A DNA stretch of 64,000 bases from Bradyrhizobium jicamae (GCF_018130695.1 NZ_JAFCJX010000005.1:186001-250000), one strand, 5' to 3'. Positions 19,810 through 28,432 are shown, numbered from the stretch's first letter. The notes: a model not told the origin generated them from the sequence alone. Numbers and translations are program-made.

Positions 19810-20220
19810 ATGAACCGGCCTGCCTTCAAGCCGCTGCAGAACACCTCGTTACCGCATTCGTTCAGGCAAATCCGGCTTGAGCGGGCGCGCGAGCACGATC
19901 ATCCGGAGGGCACGTCGGCGATCGCCTATGTCGTGATCGCACCACTGGACATGGTGTCTCGGATCGACGCCGAAGTCTGGAAGGATCACAAGGAGGCCTG
20001 CCGCGTGGTCCGGCAGCGGCCCGCCGAGACCGACCAGCTCGGGCATCTCGTGCACGGCCCAGGCGGGCGCTGGCGTTTCCATTATGATGTCACGGGTGCC
20101 ACGACAGATGAGGCCGGATACCATTTCGGCGACGAATGCTTCCGGCTCGGCGAATACGTGTCGGTTCGCGAGGCTGACGGCACCCATGCCTATCGGGTCG
20201 TCGCCGTCACTCCGCTCTGA
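19810..20220 (+). CDS. Conserved-looking protein of unknown function, FixK-box gene
   Basis: This 136-residue soluble protein starts MNRPAFKPLQNTSLPHSFRQ. I chose the ATG at 19810 because GGAG lies seven bases upstream. It is rich in His, Arg and acidic residues and has no membrane segment or signal peptide. The C-terminal half (about 80-136) looks like a compact beta domain: WRFHYDVTGATTDEAGYHFGDECFRLGEYVSVREADGTHAYRVVAV. I do not recognise the family. It stands alone between the divergent mla operon and the convergent phaC gene, behind a perfect FixK box, so a microaerobic role is likely but undefined. Confidence 0.75.
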   Translation: MNRPAFKPLQNTSLPHSFRQIRLERAREHDHPEGTSAIAYVVIAPLDMVSRIDAEVWKDHKEACRVVRQRPAETDQLGHLVHGPGGRWRFHYDVTGATTDEAGYHFGDECFRLGEYVSVREADGTHAYRVVAVTPL

Positions 20221-20291
20221 TCCCGCACATCGCGGCCGCGAGGCCTGCGCATGTACGCCATGATCCTTCACTCTTTGGATGGACGTCCCAG

Positions 20292-22103
20292 TCAATGCTG
20301 CAGGACGTAGCGTCCCGGCGCATCTTCGAGCACGGCGCCCTGGACCGCGCGGATCGACTGCGGCGCCGGAATTGCCTCACTGGAATGGGCAACGAGGAAG
20401 TGAGCCCATTCCGGCCACCAGGACCCTTCGCGCCTGACCGCCCTTTTCAACCACTCGTCAGGTCCAAGGTAAGGCGCATCAGCGGCTTTCTGCAGAACCT
20501 GGTAGCTGAGCCCCTCCTTTGAGGGAGGTGCTACGATGCCGGCATTGTGGCCGCCGCTCGCCAGCACAAAGGTGATATCTGCATCCGCGAGCAGGTGGAT
20601 CTTGTGGGTCGACCGCCACGGCGCGACGTGGTCACGGGCGGCGCCCACAACGAACATGGGAACGTGGAGATCGGACAGCGCAACCGGCTGCCCGTCGGCC
20701 AGGTAGCGGCCCTCGGCCAGGTCGTTGTTGAGGAACAGCCCGCGCAAATACTCGGAATGCATCCGATAGGGCATACGCGTGGCGTCGGCATTCCACGACA
20801 TCAAGTCGTTCGGCGCGGCACGCTCACCCAAGAGATAGTCGCGGATCAGCCGGGACCAGATCAGATCGTTCGATCGGAGCAGCCGGAACGCGCCAGCCAT
20901 TTGCGCGGCCTCCAGGACGCCGCGCTGCCACATCATGTCTTCGAGAAACGCGACCTGGCTCTCGTTCATGAACAGCGTCAGCTCGCCTGCCTCGGTGAAG
21001 TCGACCTGGGCCGCAAGCAGCGTCACCGACCGCAGGCAGTCGGGCCGCTCCTTGCGCAGCCGTGCCGCAGCGATCGCAAGCAGCGTTCCGCCGAGACAGT
21101 AGCCCGCCGCGTGAATCGCACGACCGGGCACGAGTTGATTGATTGCGGCGATCGCCGCGTCGACGCCGAGCTTGCGGTAGTCGTCAAGGCCCAGCTCGCG
21201 ATCTTCGGCGCCGGGGTTGCGCCAGGAGATCATGAACACGGTGAAGCCACGCGCGATCAGGAAGCGCACCAGCGAATTTTGGGGCGAGAGATCGAGAATG
21301 TAATATTTCATGATCCAGGCCGGCACGATCAGAATCGGCTCGGGCCGGACGTCCGCCGTGGTCGGCGAATACTGGATCAGTTCGATCAGCGCGTTGCGAT
21401 AGACCACCTTGCCCCTGGTGACCGCGACGTCCTTGCCGACGACGAAGCGTTCGGCCTCGGATGGCCGCGAGCCGAACAGACTGGCGCAATCCTCCAGCCA
21501 ATTGAGCCAACCGGAAACGAAGTTGCCGCCACCGGACATCACGACGCGACGCCATATGTCGGGATTGCTGACCGCAAAATTCGACGGCGCGACGGTATCG
21601 AAACACTGCCGAATGACGAAATCGGCGATCGCCGCATTGTGCCCGGACACGCCGCGCAAATCGCGCGTGGCCGAATGCCACCATTGTTGGCCGAGCAGAA
21701 ACGCCTGTGCCATGACGTTGTACGGCGGCAACGTCCAATCGCGACCGCTGAACCTGTTGTCGCCGCCCTGCGGCTTGATCACGGACCAGGGCTGCCAGTC
21801 GGCATGCGGAATGGAGATCATGCCCGCCAGCCGAGAGCCGTCGCCGATGGCCTTCCTCGCAAGCTCCAGCCCCTTGCCGGGTGATGCAGCAAGGTGCAGG
21901 GACCAGTCGGCGAAGGCGAGAATGAGACTCGCAGGTGAAAGACCGCCGGTCCACCTGGCGAGCGACGCACGGACCATGCGGTCGAGAGAGTCGCTCAAGT
22001 CAGGCGTATGGGCCGCAGGCGACGATTGGACGAAATCTCCGGCCGGCGGCGCATCATCCTTGGCCGAAGACATGGACGGGCGCGACATCGCCTGATTGTG
22101 CAT
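20292..22103 (-). CDS. phaC: Poly(3-hydroxyalkanoate) synthase, PhaC-like
   Basis: This 603-residue alpha/beta-hydrolase-fold synthase polymerises (R)-3-hydroxyacyl-CoA into PHA granules. The lipase-box-like GYCLGG holds the catalytic Cys (about 334). The catalytic Asp is in ARDHVAPW and the His in SGGHNAGIV. The length and long N-terminal domain (WQPWSVIKPQGGDNRFSGRDW) fit class I-type synthases. The ATG at 22101-22103 overlaps the stop of the CBS gene, with GGAGG eight bases upstream; a GTG one codon earlier is possible. With the CBS and phasin-like genes it forms a leftward operon behind a FixK box, linking PHA storage to low oxygen. A separate class III system is encoded at 62435-64000. 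Confidence 0.9.
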   Translation of the reverse strand: MHNQAMSRPSMSSAKDDAPPAGDFVQSSPAAHTPDLSDSLDRMVRASLARWTGGLSPASLILAFADWSLHLAASPGKGLELARKAIGDGSRLAGMISIPHADWQPWSVIKPQGGDNRFSGRDWTLPPYNVMAQAFLLGQQWWHSATRDLRGVSGHNAAIADFVIRQCFDTVAPSNFAVSNPDIWRRVVMSGGGNFVSGWLNWLEDCASLFGSRPSEAERFVVGKDVAVTRGKVVYRNALIELIQYSPTTADVRPEPILIVPAWIMKYYILDLSPQNSLVRFLIARGFTVFMISWRNPGAEDRELGLDDYRKLGVDAAIAAINQLVPGRAIHAAGYCLGGTLLAIAAARLRKERPDCLRSVTLLAAQVDFTEAGELTLFMNESQVAFLEDMMWQRGVLEAAQMAGAFRLLRSNDLIWSRLIRDYLLGERAAPNDLMSWNADATRMPYRMHSEYLRGLFLNNDLAEGRYLADGQPVALSDLHVPMFVVGAARDHVAPWRSTHKIHLLADADITFVLASGGHNAGIVAPPSKEGLSYQVLQKAADAPYLGPDEWLKRAVRREGSWWPEWAHFLVAHSSEAIPAPQSIRAVQGAVLEDAPGRYVLQH

Positions 22104-22591
22104 CACGTCCCTCCCCGGCGGCCCTCGGACTCCTGAACGCCCCCCTGATTCAGGCGGAGCGACAGCGCCGCGAGCAATTCCCGCCGGCTGACGATACCGA
22201 GCACGGCGCCGCCGTTGACGACCGGCACCTGCGCAATGTCGTAGAGGTCCATCTGCGCCACGACATCGTCGAGCGACGCATCGACGCCGACGGTGATTGG
22301 AGAAGAGCTCATCATCGCCCCGACATTCAGCGTATGCATTCGCTTGCGCTCCGGGCTGTTTTCGTCGATGGCGAAGAACGCCTCCAACCAGTTCCCGGCC
22401 GGTGGACTGACGCCCAGTTCGCTGCGATGCAGGAAGTCCCCCTCCGAGACCATGCCGACCAGTTCACCGGCGTCATTGACGACGGGGAGCCCGCGCTGAT
22501 CAGTCTCGAGCAGCAGTTGAACCGCGTCGCGCACCGTGGCAGTCACCTTCACGGTCGCGAACGACGTTCGCATGACGTCTGTCGCCAGCAT
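22103..22591 (-). CDS. Tandem CBS-domain protein in the phaC operon
   Basis: The 162-residue protein consists of two CBS motifs: about 5-60 (DVMRTSFATVKVTATVRDAVQLLLETDQRGLPVVNDAGELVGMVSEGDFL) and about 90-150 (MMSSSPITVGVDASLDDVVAQMDLYDIAQVPVVN, ending in SRREL). A 30-residue linker (LGVSPPAGNWLEAFFAI) joins them. CBS pairs usually bind adenine nucleotides and sense energy state. It sits between the phasin-like gene and phaC, overlapping the latter, so it could tune granule synthesis to the AMP/ATP ratio. That role is inference. It resembles the N-terminal part of the CBS-BON protein at 28851. Confidence 0.85.
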   Translation of the reverse strand: MLATDVMRTSFATVKVTATVRDAVQLLLETDQRGLPVVNDAGELVGMVSEGDFLHRSELGVSPPAGNWLEAFFAIDENSPERKRMHTLNVGAMMSSSPITVGVDASLDDVVAQMDLYDIAQVPVVNGGAVLGIVSRRELLAALSLRLNQGGVQESEGRRGGT

Positions 22592-22611
22592 GGTCGCCTC
22601 CCGCGCTCGTG

Positions 22612-23061
22612 CTAGGCTTGTTCCCGCACGTCGGCAGGCGGATTCGGCGCCGCATTGCTCACCAGGATCTGAGCCAGCCTGGCAGCGTTATCGACTGCAC
22701 GTTCGCCATGCTTCAGGACGCGTTCCATGTCCCGCCGCACGAATTCCAGTTGATGCTGTGCACACTCCCGATACGCCGCGCCGTAGTCCCTGACCGAATG
22801 CGCTTCTGCCAGCTTGGCGATCAGTTCGTTGAACAATGTGGTCTCGACGGCAATCCGTTCGACGAACTCCTTGTTCGCGAACGTCATCTCGTCCCAAAGC
22901 ACGTCGCGCAAGCCGTTCAGGATCGAAAATGCGTAACGGTTGGCTCCGACAAGGCGCGAGCCGACGTCGGTCCCGAGTTGCTCGGACTCGGCGGCGTCGG
23001 GCTTCACGTCACCGTAGCCGGCGGCCGGTTCCGCGATCTTCCTCGATACAATGGCATCCAT
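22612..23061 (-). CDS. Phasin-like PHA granule-associated protein (putative)
   Basis: The 149-residue soluble protein is strongly helical and amphipathic. The core (about 38-135) reads GANRYAFSILNGLRDVLWDEMTFANKEFVERIA, then CAQHQLEFVRRDMERVLKHGERAVDNAARLA, the pattern of phasin/PhaP proteins that coat PHA granules. There is no membrane segment. It is the first gene of the operon that continues to the CBS protein and phaC. The FixK box centre is 70 bp upstream of its ATG, which suits class II activation. The phasin assignment rests on composition, helical pattern and neighbours rather than on a firm motif. Confidence 0.7.
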   Translation of the reverse strand: MDAIVSRKIAEPAAGYGDVKPDAAESEQLGTDVGSRLVGANRYAFSILNGLRDVLWDEMTFANKEFVERIAVETTLFNELIAKLAEAHSVRDYGAAYRECAQHQLEFVRRDMERVLKHGERAVDNAARLAQILVSNAAPNPPADVREQA

Positions 23062-23124
23062 GATTGCCTCCCGGGCTGGATAAGCGTGATTTGAGCCATC
23101 TCATCACAGCCGCGGCCTTGGACG

Positions 23125-23138
23125 TTGACAGAGGTCAA
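23125..23138. promoter_or_regulatory. FixK box (perfect), phasin-CBS-phaC operon
   Basis: TTGACAGAGGTCAA. Its centre is 70 bp before the phasin-like start on the minus strand. Confidence 0.8.
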
Positions 23139-23208
23139 ACGGAGAGACCTCAGGCGCAGGATTTTGGGCATGAACCGTCACCAAGCCGATGCCGGCATCC
23201 TGCTCACC

Positions 23209-23421
23209 TCAACGCGAGCGGGGCTCGTGCCGCGTGTTCACGCCCAGCAATGTGTAGAGCGGGCAGTAGGCGAAAAACGCCGTTACAACCAGGGTGAAGC
23301 CGATCGTTGCTGCGGCGACTTCCGCCGGTCCGAGCGGGGCACCCCTTACGGGAAATGCCAGCAAGGCCAGGCCGACGACAATTCGAACGTATCGGTCGAT
23401 ACTTCCAACATTGTAGATCAT
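23209..23421 (-). CDS. DUF2892-type small membrane protein
   Basis: This 70-residue protein starts MIYNVGSIDRYVRIVVGLALLAF and has two membrane helices, the second being ATIGFTLVVTAFFAYCPLYTLLG. The NVGxxDRxxR start and the CPLYxxxG ending are the hallmark of the DUF2892/YgaP-like inner-membrane domain, often found alone or fused to rhodaneses. Its biochemical role is unknown; in rhodanese fusions it is linked to sulfur or cyanide-type chemistry. A perfect FixK box is centred 61 bp upstream of the ATG. It is transcribed divergently from the small gene at 23613. Confidence 0.85.
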   Translation of the reverse strand: MIYNVGSIDRYVRIVVGLALLAFPVRGAPLGPAEVAAATIGFTLVVTAFFAYCPLYTLLGVNTRHEPRSR

Positions 23422-23475
23422 GGCAAAGTGCCTCCGATTTTAGGCAGCATTTGAGCACAACGGCTCTCGTGCGGA

Positions 23476-23489
23476 TTGATGCCGGTCAA
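23476..23489. promoter_or_regulatory. FixK box (perfect), DUF2892 gene
   Basis: TTGATGCCGGTCAA. Its centre is 61 bp before the minus-strand start at 23421. Confidence 0.8.
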
Positions 23490-23527
23490 ATCGGTGGGCG
23501 CCCGAAGCCAATATAGAGAGGTTGGCC

Positions 23528-23541
23528 TTGATCTGGCGCAA
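23528..23541. promoter_or_regulatory. FixK-type box, gene at 23613
   Basis: TTGATCTGGCGCAA fits TTGA-N6-GCAA. Its centre is 78 bp before the plus-strand start at 23613. Confidence 0.7.
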
Positions 23542-23612
23542 GGATGCGTTGAGTGCGCAGGCTCAACATGACAACCTGCGACGTCATGAGCTCACTCACG
23601 CAGGAACCCGCG

Positions 23613-23858
23613 ATGGACGCCTCCGTTCAGTTTATCGCCATACCGTTCGACCTGACCAGCGACGGCCTTCGCGCGGGTGAAAGCTTCAAGTGCGCCAGCG
23701 CCGCATCGGCCATTGAGCGCGCCAAGGGATTTTGGCAGGTGCTCGGACACTCGGGCGCCGTTGCGATCGTCACGATCGGCTATCCCCCGACAGAGACGAC
23801 CATCCTCCGGCGTTTCGGCGTGGTGCCGGACGAATTGCCGGTTGAACCGCTGCCGTGA
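23613..23858 (+). CDS. 81-residue protein of unknown function, FixK-box gene
   Basis: The protein MDASVQFIAIPFDLTSDGLR has a mixed alpha/beta pattern and no signal peptide or membrane helix. The segment SAIERAKGFWQVLGHSGAVAIVTIG looks like one helix followed by a buried strand. The ATG at 23613 is preceded by AGGA eight bases upstream. Longer starts (23568, 23586) would lie at or before the transcript start predicted from the FixK box. I recognise no family. It converges with the GNAT/acyl-CoA synthetase gene, with 18 bp between the two coding regions. Confidence 0.7.
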   Translation: MDASVQFIAIPFDLTSDGLRAGESFKCASAASAIERAKGFWQVLGHSGAVAIVTIGYPPTETTILRRFGVVPDELPVEPLP

Positions 23859-23876
23859 TCGCGACGCCCGCTCGCT

Positions 23877-26627
23877 CTACGGTGTCGTGCCCTTTGACCG
23901 GATCAGGATATCGGCGCCGACGGCATCGACAAAGGGGAGAGCGAGGTCCAGCACGACGTCGACAATGCTGTGATCCTCCGGATCGGCCGTGACCTTGAAG
24001 CCGAGGTCGCGGCACATCTGCAGCATCGTGGAGTTCTCGGCCAGCACCTGGCCGGACAGCCGCTTCAGTCCTTCCGACCTGGCATAGTGGATCAAAAGCT
24101 GCATCAAGGCCCAGCCGAGCCCTTTGCCCTTGAGATCGGACTGCAGCAGGATGGCGTATTCGCCGTTCTCATAGAGCGAGTCAGAGTGCAGGCGAACCGC
24201 GCCCATCATCTCGCCGGTCGCCGGATCCAGCGCCACGAAGGCCATCGCCCGCGCGTAGTCGAGCTGGGTCAGGCGCGCGACGAACGAATGCGAAAACTCC
24301 TTCATCGCGTGGAAGAAGCGCAGCCTGAGATCCTCGGCTGTGACGCGCGCAAGGAAGCTGTGCACCGCCGGCTCGTCTTCCGGCCGCATCGGTCGCACCA
24401 CGACATGCGAGCCGTCGCGCAGCGCGAGCTCGCCTTCCCATTGCGAGGGATAGGGCCTGACGGCGAGCCTGGTGTGACCGGCGAACAGCCGCGCCGGCTT
24501 GCGGATCGCGACGCGCGCGTCGAGCGCGATGACGCCGCTCTCGTCCGCGAGCAGCGGATTGATGTCGAGCTCGGCGATCTCAGGGATATCCGCGGCCATC
24601 TGCGCCAGCTTGACCAAGGTGAGCGGCACGGCGTCGACCGGAACCGCGCCGACATCGCGATAGGCGGAAAGCAGGCGGGAGACCCGCGTCCGTTTCACCA
24701 GATCGCGCGCGAGATTCATGTCGAGCGGCGGCAGCGCCAGCGCCTTGTCGTTGATCACCTCGACAGCGGTGCCGCCGCGGCCGAACACAATCACCGGGCC
24801 GAAGGTCGGATCGTCGGCAATGCCGACGATCAATTCGCGTGGCGCGTGGCGGACGATCATCGGCTGGATCGTGACGCCCTGCAGGCTGGCGTCGGGCCGT
24901 GCGCTGCGCGCCCGCGCAAGCACCGTCCGGACACCCTCGACGACGCCATCGCGTGTGCGCAAGCCGAGGATGACGCCGCCGACATCGGATTTGTGCCGGA
25001 TGTCGCGCGAGTCCACCTTGACCGCGACCGCATGTCCCGAGCCGAGGAACGGCGCGGCCTTGTCGGCGGCCTCCTCGGCGTCGCGCGCGGCAATGGTCGG
25101 GACGATCGGAATCTCGTAGGCATCGAACAAGGCGACGATCTCGACCGGATCAAGCCAGCTCCGCCCTTCCGCCATTACCTTGGCGACGACGCGCCGCGCC
25201 GCCGCCGCGTCGGGCGTGAACGCCGCAGCGACGCTCGGCGGGGTCGCCGCGAGCGCGGTCGAGGCCTCGCGGTATCGCACCAGATGCATGAAAGCGCGCA
25301 CCGCGTCATCTTCGGTCGGGAAATGCGGAATGCGCGCACCCTCGAAGATGGCGCCCGTGCGCTCGTCGGCGCCGGCCCAGGCGGCGAGCGCCAGCATGCT
25401 GACGGCGCTGCGCTTGGCGCGGCGCTCCTGCACGCATTGCGCCACCACCTCGGCAATGCCTTCGGTCGGCGCGACCGCCGTCTCCACGTTCATCACGAGA
25501 ACGGCGTCGCTGTTGGCATCGTCGAGCAGCGCGTTGAGCGCGCTCGTGTAGCGCGCCGCATCGGCATCACCCGCGATATCGACGGGATTGGCCTGTGACC
25601 AGCCGCGCGGCAGCACCTCGTCGAGTCTCGCCACGGTCTCCGCGGTCAGGGTCGCGGGAACGCCGCCGAGCTCGGCCAGGCGGTCGGTCGCGAGAATGCC
25701 GAGCCCGCCGCCATTGGTGAGGATCGCCAGCCGGTTGCCCCGCGGCACGAAACCGCGGCCAAGCAGCTCGGCGCAATCAAACAGCTCGCGCAGATCGAAC
25801 ACCCGCAGCATGCCGGCGCGGCGGAAGGCGGCGTCATAGACCGCATCCGAGCCCGCCAGCGCGCCGGTATGCGTCGCGGCCGCCTTCGCGCCCTGCGCCA
25901 TCCGGCCCGATTTGACGACGATGACCGGCTTCAGCCGAGCCGCGGCGCGCGCGGCCGACATGAATTTGCGCGCATCCTTGATGGCCTCGAGATAGAGCAG
26001 GATCGCCCGCGTATGGTCATCGAGCGCGAAATAATCCAGCAAGTCCGCAACGTCGACGTCGAGCTGGTCACCGATCGAGACCACGCCCGAAAAGCCGAGC
26101 TGCCGCTCCGCCGCCCATTCGACCATCGCGGCGGCGACGGCGCCGGACTGCGAGATCAGCGCGAGCTGACCATCGGTCGCTTTGTGGGCGGCAAAGCTCG
26201 CGTTCAGCTTGGCACGCGGCACCATCATGCCAAGGCAATTCGGTCCGATCAAGCGCATGCCATGCGCGCGCGCCGTCAGTCCGACGGTCTCCGCAATCGA
26301 GCCCGCGCCGTGGCCGAGACCCGCCGACAGGATGACAGCGCCGGCGACGCCCAGTGCGGCCGCATCCCTGACGATGTCGGGTATAGCTGCCGGCGGTGCG
26401 GTGATGACGATGAGATCGGGAACGAACGGGACCGACTTGATGTCCGGAAACGCGGACTCGCCGTCGACCGTCGCGTGCCTGGGATTGACCACCGCGATGC
26501 GGCCGGCGAAGCCGCACGCCTTGATATTGCCGAGCACGGCCCGCCCCAGGGATGAGGCTCGGGAACTCCCACCGACGATGGCGATGCTTCGAGGGGAGAA
26601 AAGCCGCTCTAGGCCAAACGTAGACAT
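23877..26627 (-). CDS. Acyl-CoA synthetase (NDP-forming)-GNAT fusion, Pat/PatZ-like protein acetyltransferase
   Basis: This 916-residue protein has an N-terminal CoA-binding/ligase region (FSPRSIAIVGGSSRASSLGRAV, then LIGPNCLGMM). An ATP-grasp-like part follows (ILTNGGGLGILATD; VKVDSRDIRHKSDVGGVILGL), and a C-terminal GNAT domain (about 745-900; SDLKGKGLGWALMQLLI is the acetyl-CoA loop). This is the layout of bacterial PatZ/Pat lysine acetyltransferases, which typically silence acetyl-CoA synthetase. Those enzymes lack the phosphorylated His of true ADP-forming synthetases; GPNCLGMM here suggests the same loss, though I did not align it. It overlaps the CBS gene by 19 bp, behind a FixK box. 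AcsA, encoded at 57574, is a plausible target. Confidence 0.85.
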   Translation of the reverse strand: MSTFGLERLFSPRSIAIVGGSSRASSLGRAVLGNIKACGFAGRIAVVNPRHATVDGESAFPDIKSVPFVPDLIVITAPPAAIPDIVRDAAALGVAGAVILSAGLGHGAGSIAETVGLTARAHGMRLIGPNCLGMMVPRAKLNASFAAHKATDGQLALISQSGAVAAAMVEWAAERQLGFSGVVSIGDQLDVDVADLLDYFALDDHTRAILLYLEAIKDARKFMSAARAAARLKPVIVVKSGRMAQGAKAAATHTGALAGSDAVYDAAFRRAGMLRVFDLRELFDCAELLGRGFVPRGNRLAILTNGGGLGILATDRLAELGGVPATLTAETVARLDEVLPRGWSQANPVDIAGDADAARYTSALNALLDDANSDAVLVMNVETAVAPTEGIAEVVAQCVQERRAKRSAVSMLALAAWAGADERTGAIFEGARIPHFPTEDDAVRAFMHLVRYREASTALAATPPSVAAAFTPDAAAARRVVAKVMAEGRSWLDPVEIVALFDAYEIPIVPTIAARDAEEAADKAAPFLGSGHAVAVKVDSRDIRHKSDVGGVILGLRTRDGVVEGVRTVLARARSARPDASLQGVTIQPMIVRHAPRELIVGIADDPTFGPVIVFGRGGTAVEVINDKALALPPLDMNLARDLVKRTRVSRLLSAYRDVGAVPVDAVPLTLVKLAQMAADIPEIAELDINPLLADESGVIALDARVAIRKPARLFAGHTRLAVRPYPSQWEGELALRDGSHVVVRPMRPEDEPAVHSFLARVTAEDLRLRFFHAMKEFSHSFVARLTQLDYARAMAFVALDPATGEMMGAVRLHSDSLYENGEYAILLQSDLKGKGLGWALMQLLIHYARSEGLKRLSGQVLAENSTMLQMCRDLGFKVTADPEDHSIVDVVLDLALPFVDAVGADILIRSKGTTP

Positions 26628-27085
26628 TGCACGGTCTCGCAGGGAACGAGCGGCGGCGCCCGTCGCTTCGTGCAACGCGCCAGCGCCCGCATCAGATCCT
26701 CTCGCGCGACAATACCGAGCAGATGGCGATATTTGTCAACCACGGGCAGGCTCTTCAGGCGATGTGTGACCATCAGTTGAAGGACACGCTGCAGGTTGGT
26801 GTCCGGCTCGACCGCAATCACCTCACACGACATGATCTCGTCGACCGTCGTGCCCATGCGATCGTCATAATGCGGCAGCATCTCGCCAGGCGTGAACGCG
26901 AACACTTTCAGCGCATCGAGCTTGGTGACGAAACCGATCACGATATCGTCCCGGACCACCGGATAGGCGTCATAATCGTCCGCCGCGAACAGCCGGTACA
27001 GGTCGCCGACCGTCATTTCCGGAGCCACGCTCCGCACCGACGGCGTCATGTTGGTCTCGACGGTCTCCTGGAGGAATTCGTACAT
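26609..27085 (-). CDS. Tandem CBS-domain protein coupled to the Pat-like gene
   Basis: This 158-residue protein comprises two CBS motifs: about 12-62 (NMTPSVRSVAPEMTVGDLYRLFAADDYDAYPVVRDDIVIGFVTKLD) and about 82-135 (IMSCEVIAVEPDTNLQRVLQLMVTHRLKSLPVVDKYRHLLGIVAREDLM). It ends in a Cys-containing basic tail. Adenylate binding is usual for such pairs. Its 3' end overlaps the start of the GNAT/acyl-CoA synthetase gene by 19 bp, which implies coupled translation and suggests it senses energy charge for that enzyme. The FixK box at 27178 is 99 bp upstream. Function beyond this is inference. Confidence 0.85.
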   Translation of the reverse strand: MYEFLQETVETNMTPSVRSVAPEMTVGDLYRLFAADDYDAYPVVRDDIVIGFVTKLDALKVFAFTPGEMLPHYDDRMGTTVDEIMSCEVIAVEPDTNLQRVLQLMVTHRLKSLPVVDKYRHLLGIVAREDLMRALARCTKRRAPPLVPCETVQCLRLA

Positions 27086-27177
27086 GGCTGATCCTGCGCG
27101 GTGGGTTTCAATCGGCGATCGGTGGGGTTACGTCGTCGCTTCGACGGTGGAATCTAGCGCAAGACGACGCATCAACG

Positions 27178-27191
27178 TTGACCGGGATCAA
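27178..27191. promoter_or_regulatory. FixK box (perfect) between divergent operons
   Basis: TTGACCGGGATCAA lies between the CBS/Pat operon (start 27085, minus) and the membrane protein/USP/cytochrome run (start 27308, plus). Distances of about 99 and 123 bp allow control of either or both. Confidence 0.75.
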
Positions 27192-27307
27192 CGTGGAACC
27201 AGGAATATCCGGGCATCATGTTGCCACGATCGCGGCGCGGCTCCGGCCATCCGCCCACGGAAATTCAGACCTGACCGGTCCGTCAGCGCTCGCAATGGAG
27301 GCTCCTC

Positions 27308-27565
27308 ATGATGCGACGGTTGGCTATTCTCCTGGCCGGCAGCGGCGCGTTCGCGCTGGTGCTCGCCGTGACCTACAATCGATTTTTCTCGAACATCCTG
27401 CCGCTGGCAACCACCGAGCCACAGTCGCTGTGGCGGTTCGAGACGGCCTTCGTCCTGACATCGATTACATGGATCGCGGCCGCGGTGGCGGCGCTCTCCG
27501 CCATGGGCCTCCTGCTGTTCCTGATTAGGAGCCCCCACGCCCGCCTCGATGGTCCCGAAGACTGA
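27308..27565 (+). CDS. Small membrane protein upstream of universal stress protein
   Basis: This 85-residue protein, MMRRLAILLAGSGAFALVLAVTY, has two predicted membrane helices (about 5-24 and 45-73) separated by a short polar loop (NRFFSNILPLATTEPQSLWRF). The tail after the second helix is short and mixed-charge. GGAG lies seven bases upstream of the first of two tandem ATGs. It is followed after 17 bp by the universal stress protein gene, probably in one transcript. I recognise no family. A FixK box 123 bp upstream suggests low-oxygen expression. Confidence 0.7.
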   Translation: MMRRLAILLAGSGAFALVLAVTYNRFFSNILPLATTEPQSLWRFETAFVLTSITWIAAAVAALSAMGLLLFLIRSPHARLDGPED

Positions 27566-27582
27566 AAATACGGAGAACGGCG

Positions 27583-28419
27583 ATGTTCCGGAACGTCCTG
27601 GTTCATATTCCCACCGAGCGGTCGGCGCGTCCCGCCGTGGACTGCTCCATCTCTTTCGCAATGGGCACCGGCGCGCATCTCGATGCGATTGCGATCGGCT
27701 ATGAGGCGACCAACATCCCGTTCGCGGCCGAAGGCGGCGCGGCCGTCGTATCGATCTACGAGGTCGAGCGTGAACGGGCGCTCGAGCGTGCGGAGTCGGC
27801 GCTGCGCATGTTCGGCACGGCGGCGCGCAACGCCGATATTTCCTATGCGACCCGTGCCATCAGCGCGATCCCGGCGGATGCCTCGGCGATCATCGGCGCG
27901 AGCGCGCGGCTGCATGACCTCACGATCGTCACGCAACCACAGCCCGGCAATGACAGCTATGACGACAGCATTCCGCAGGATGTGCTGTTCCAGGCGGGCG
28001 GCCCCGTGCTGTTCGCACCGTTCACCTTCCATGGCGCGTTCTCGGCCAAGCGGATCGGCATCTGCTGGGACGGCAGCCGGCTCGCGGCGCGGGCGCTGCG
28101 CGACGCCATGCCGCTGCTGCGGCAGGCCGATGCGCTGACCGTGATCGCCGTCACCGGGTCCGATCCGCCGCCGGCAGAATGCTCCGCCGATGCCCTGGTT
28201 CGGCATCTCGCAAGGTCGGGACTGCCCGCCCAGATCGACTCGTTCCCGTCGGCGCGGTCCGATATCCAACCGGCGATCCTGTCGATCGCGGCGGACGAAA
28301 GCCTCGATCTGCTTGTGATGGGCGGCTTTGGCCACTCGCGGCTGCAGGAAACCCTGCTCGGCGGCGTCACGCGTCAGATGCTGCGGTCCATGACCGTACC
28401 TGTCTTGATGTCGCACTGA
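27583..28419 (+). CDS. Universal stress protein (tandem UspA domains)
   Basis: The 278-residue cytoplasmic protein has two Usp-like halves. The N-terminal half is degenerate (MFRNVLVHIPTERSARPAVDCSISFA). The C-terminal half (about 155-278) keeps the ATP-binding pattern: GICWDGSRLAARALRDAMPLL and the end motif MGGFGHSRLQETLLGGVTRQMLRSMTVPVLMSH, where G-x2-G-x9-G is visible. Such proteins bind ATP and protect cells during energy or oxygen stress. In several facultative species Usp genes belong to FNR/FixK-type regulons. It lies between a small membrane protein and a cytochrome c gene with short spacings, probably in one operon. Confidence 0.88.
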   Translation: MFRNVLVHIPTERSARPAVDCSISFAMGTGAHLDAIAIGYEATNIPFAAEGGAAVVSIYEVERERALERAESALRMFGTAARNADISYATRAISAIPADASAIIGASARLHDLTIVTQPQPGNDSYDDSIPQDVLFQAGGPVLFAPFTFHGAFSAKRIGICWDGSRLAARALRDAMPLLRQADALTVIAVTGSDPPPAECSADALVRHLARSGLPAQIDSFPSARSDIQPAILSIAADESLDLLVMGGFGHSRLQETLLGGVTRQMLRSMTVPVLMSH

Positions 28420-28432
28420 AGGTGGAACTCAT

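Noticed and set aside
23549..23566. TTGA-N10-TCAA palindrome before the gene at 23613
   Set aside because: Spacing is wrong for FixK/FNR (N6 needed); the box at 23528 explains regulation better.
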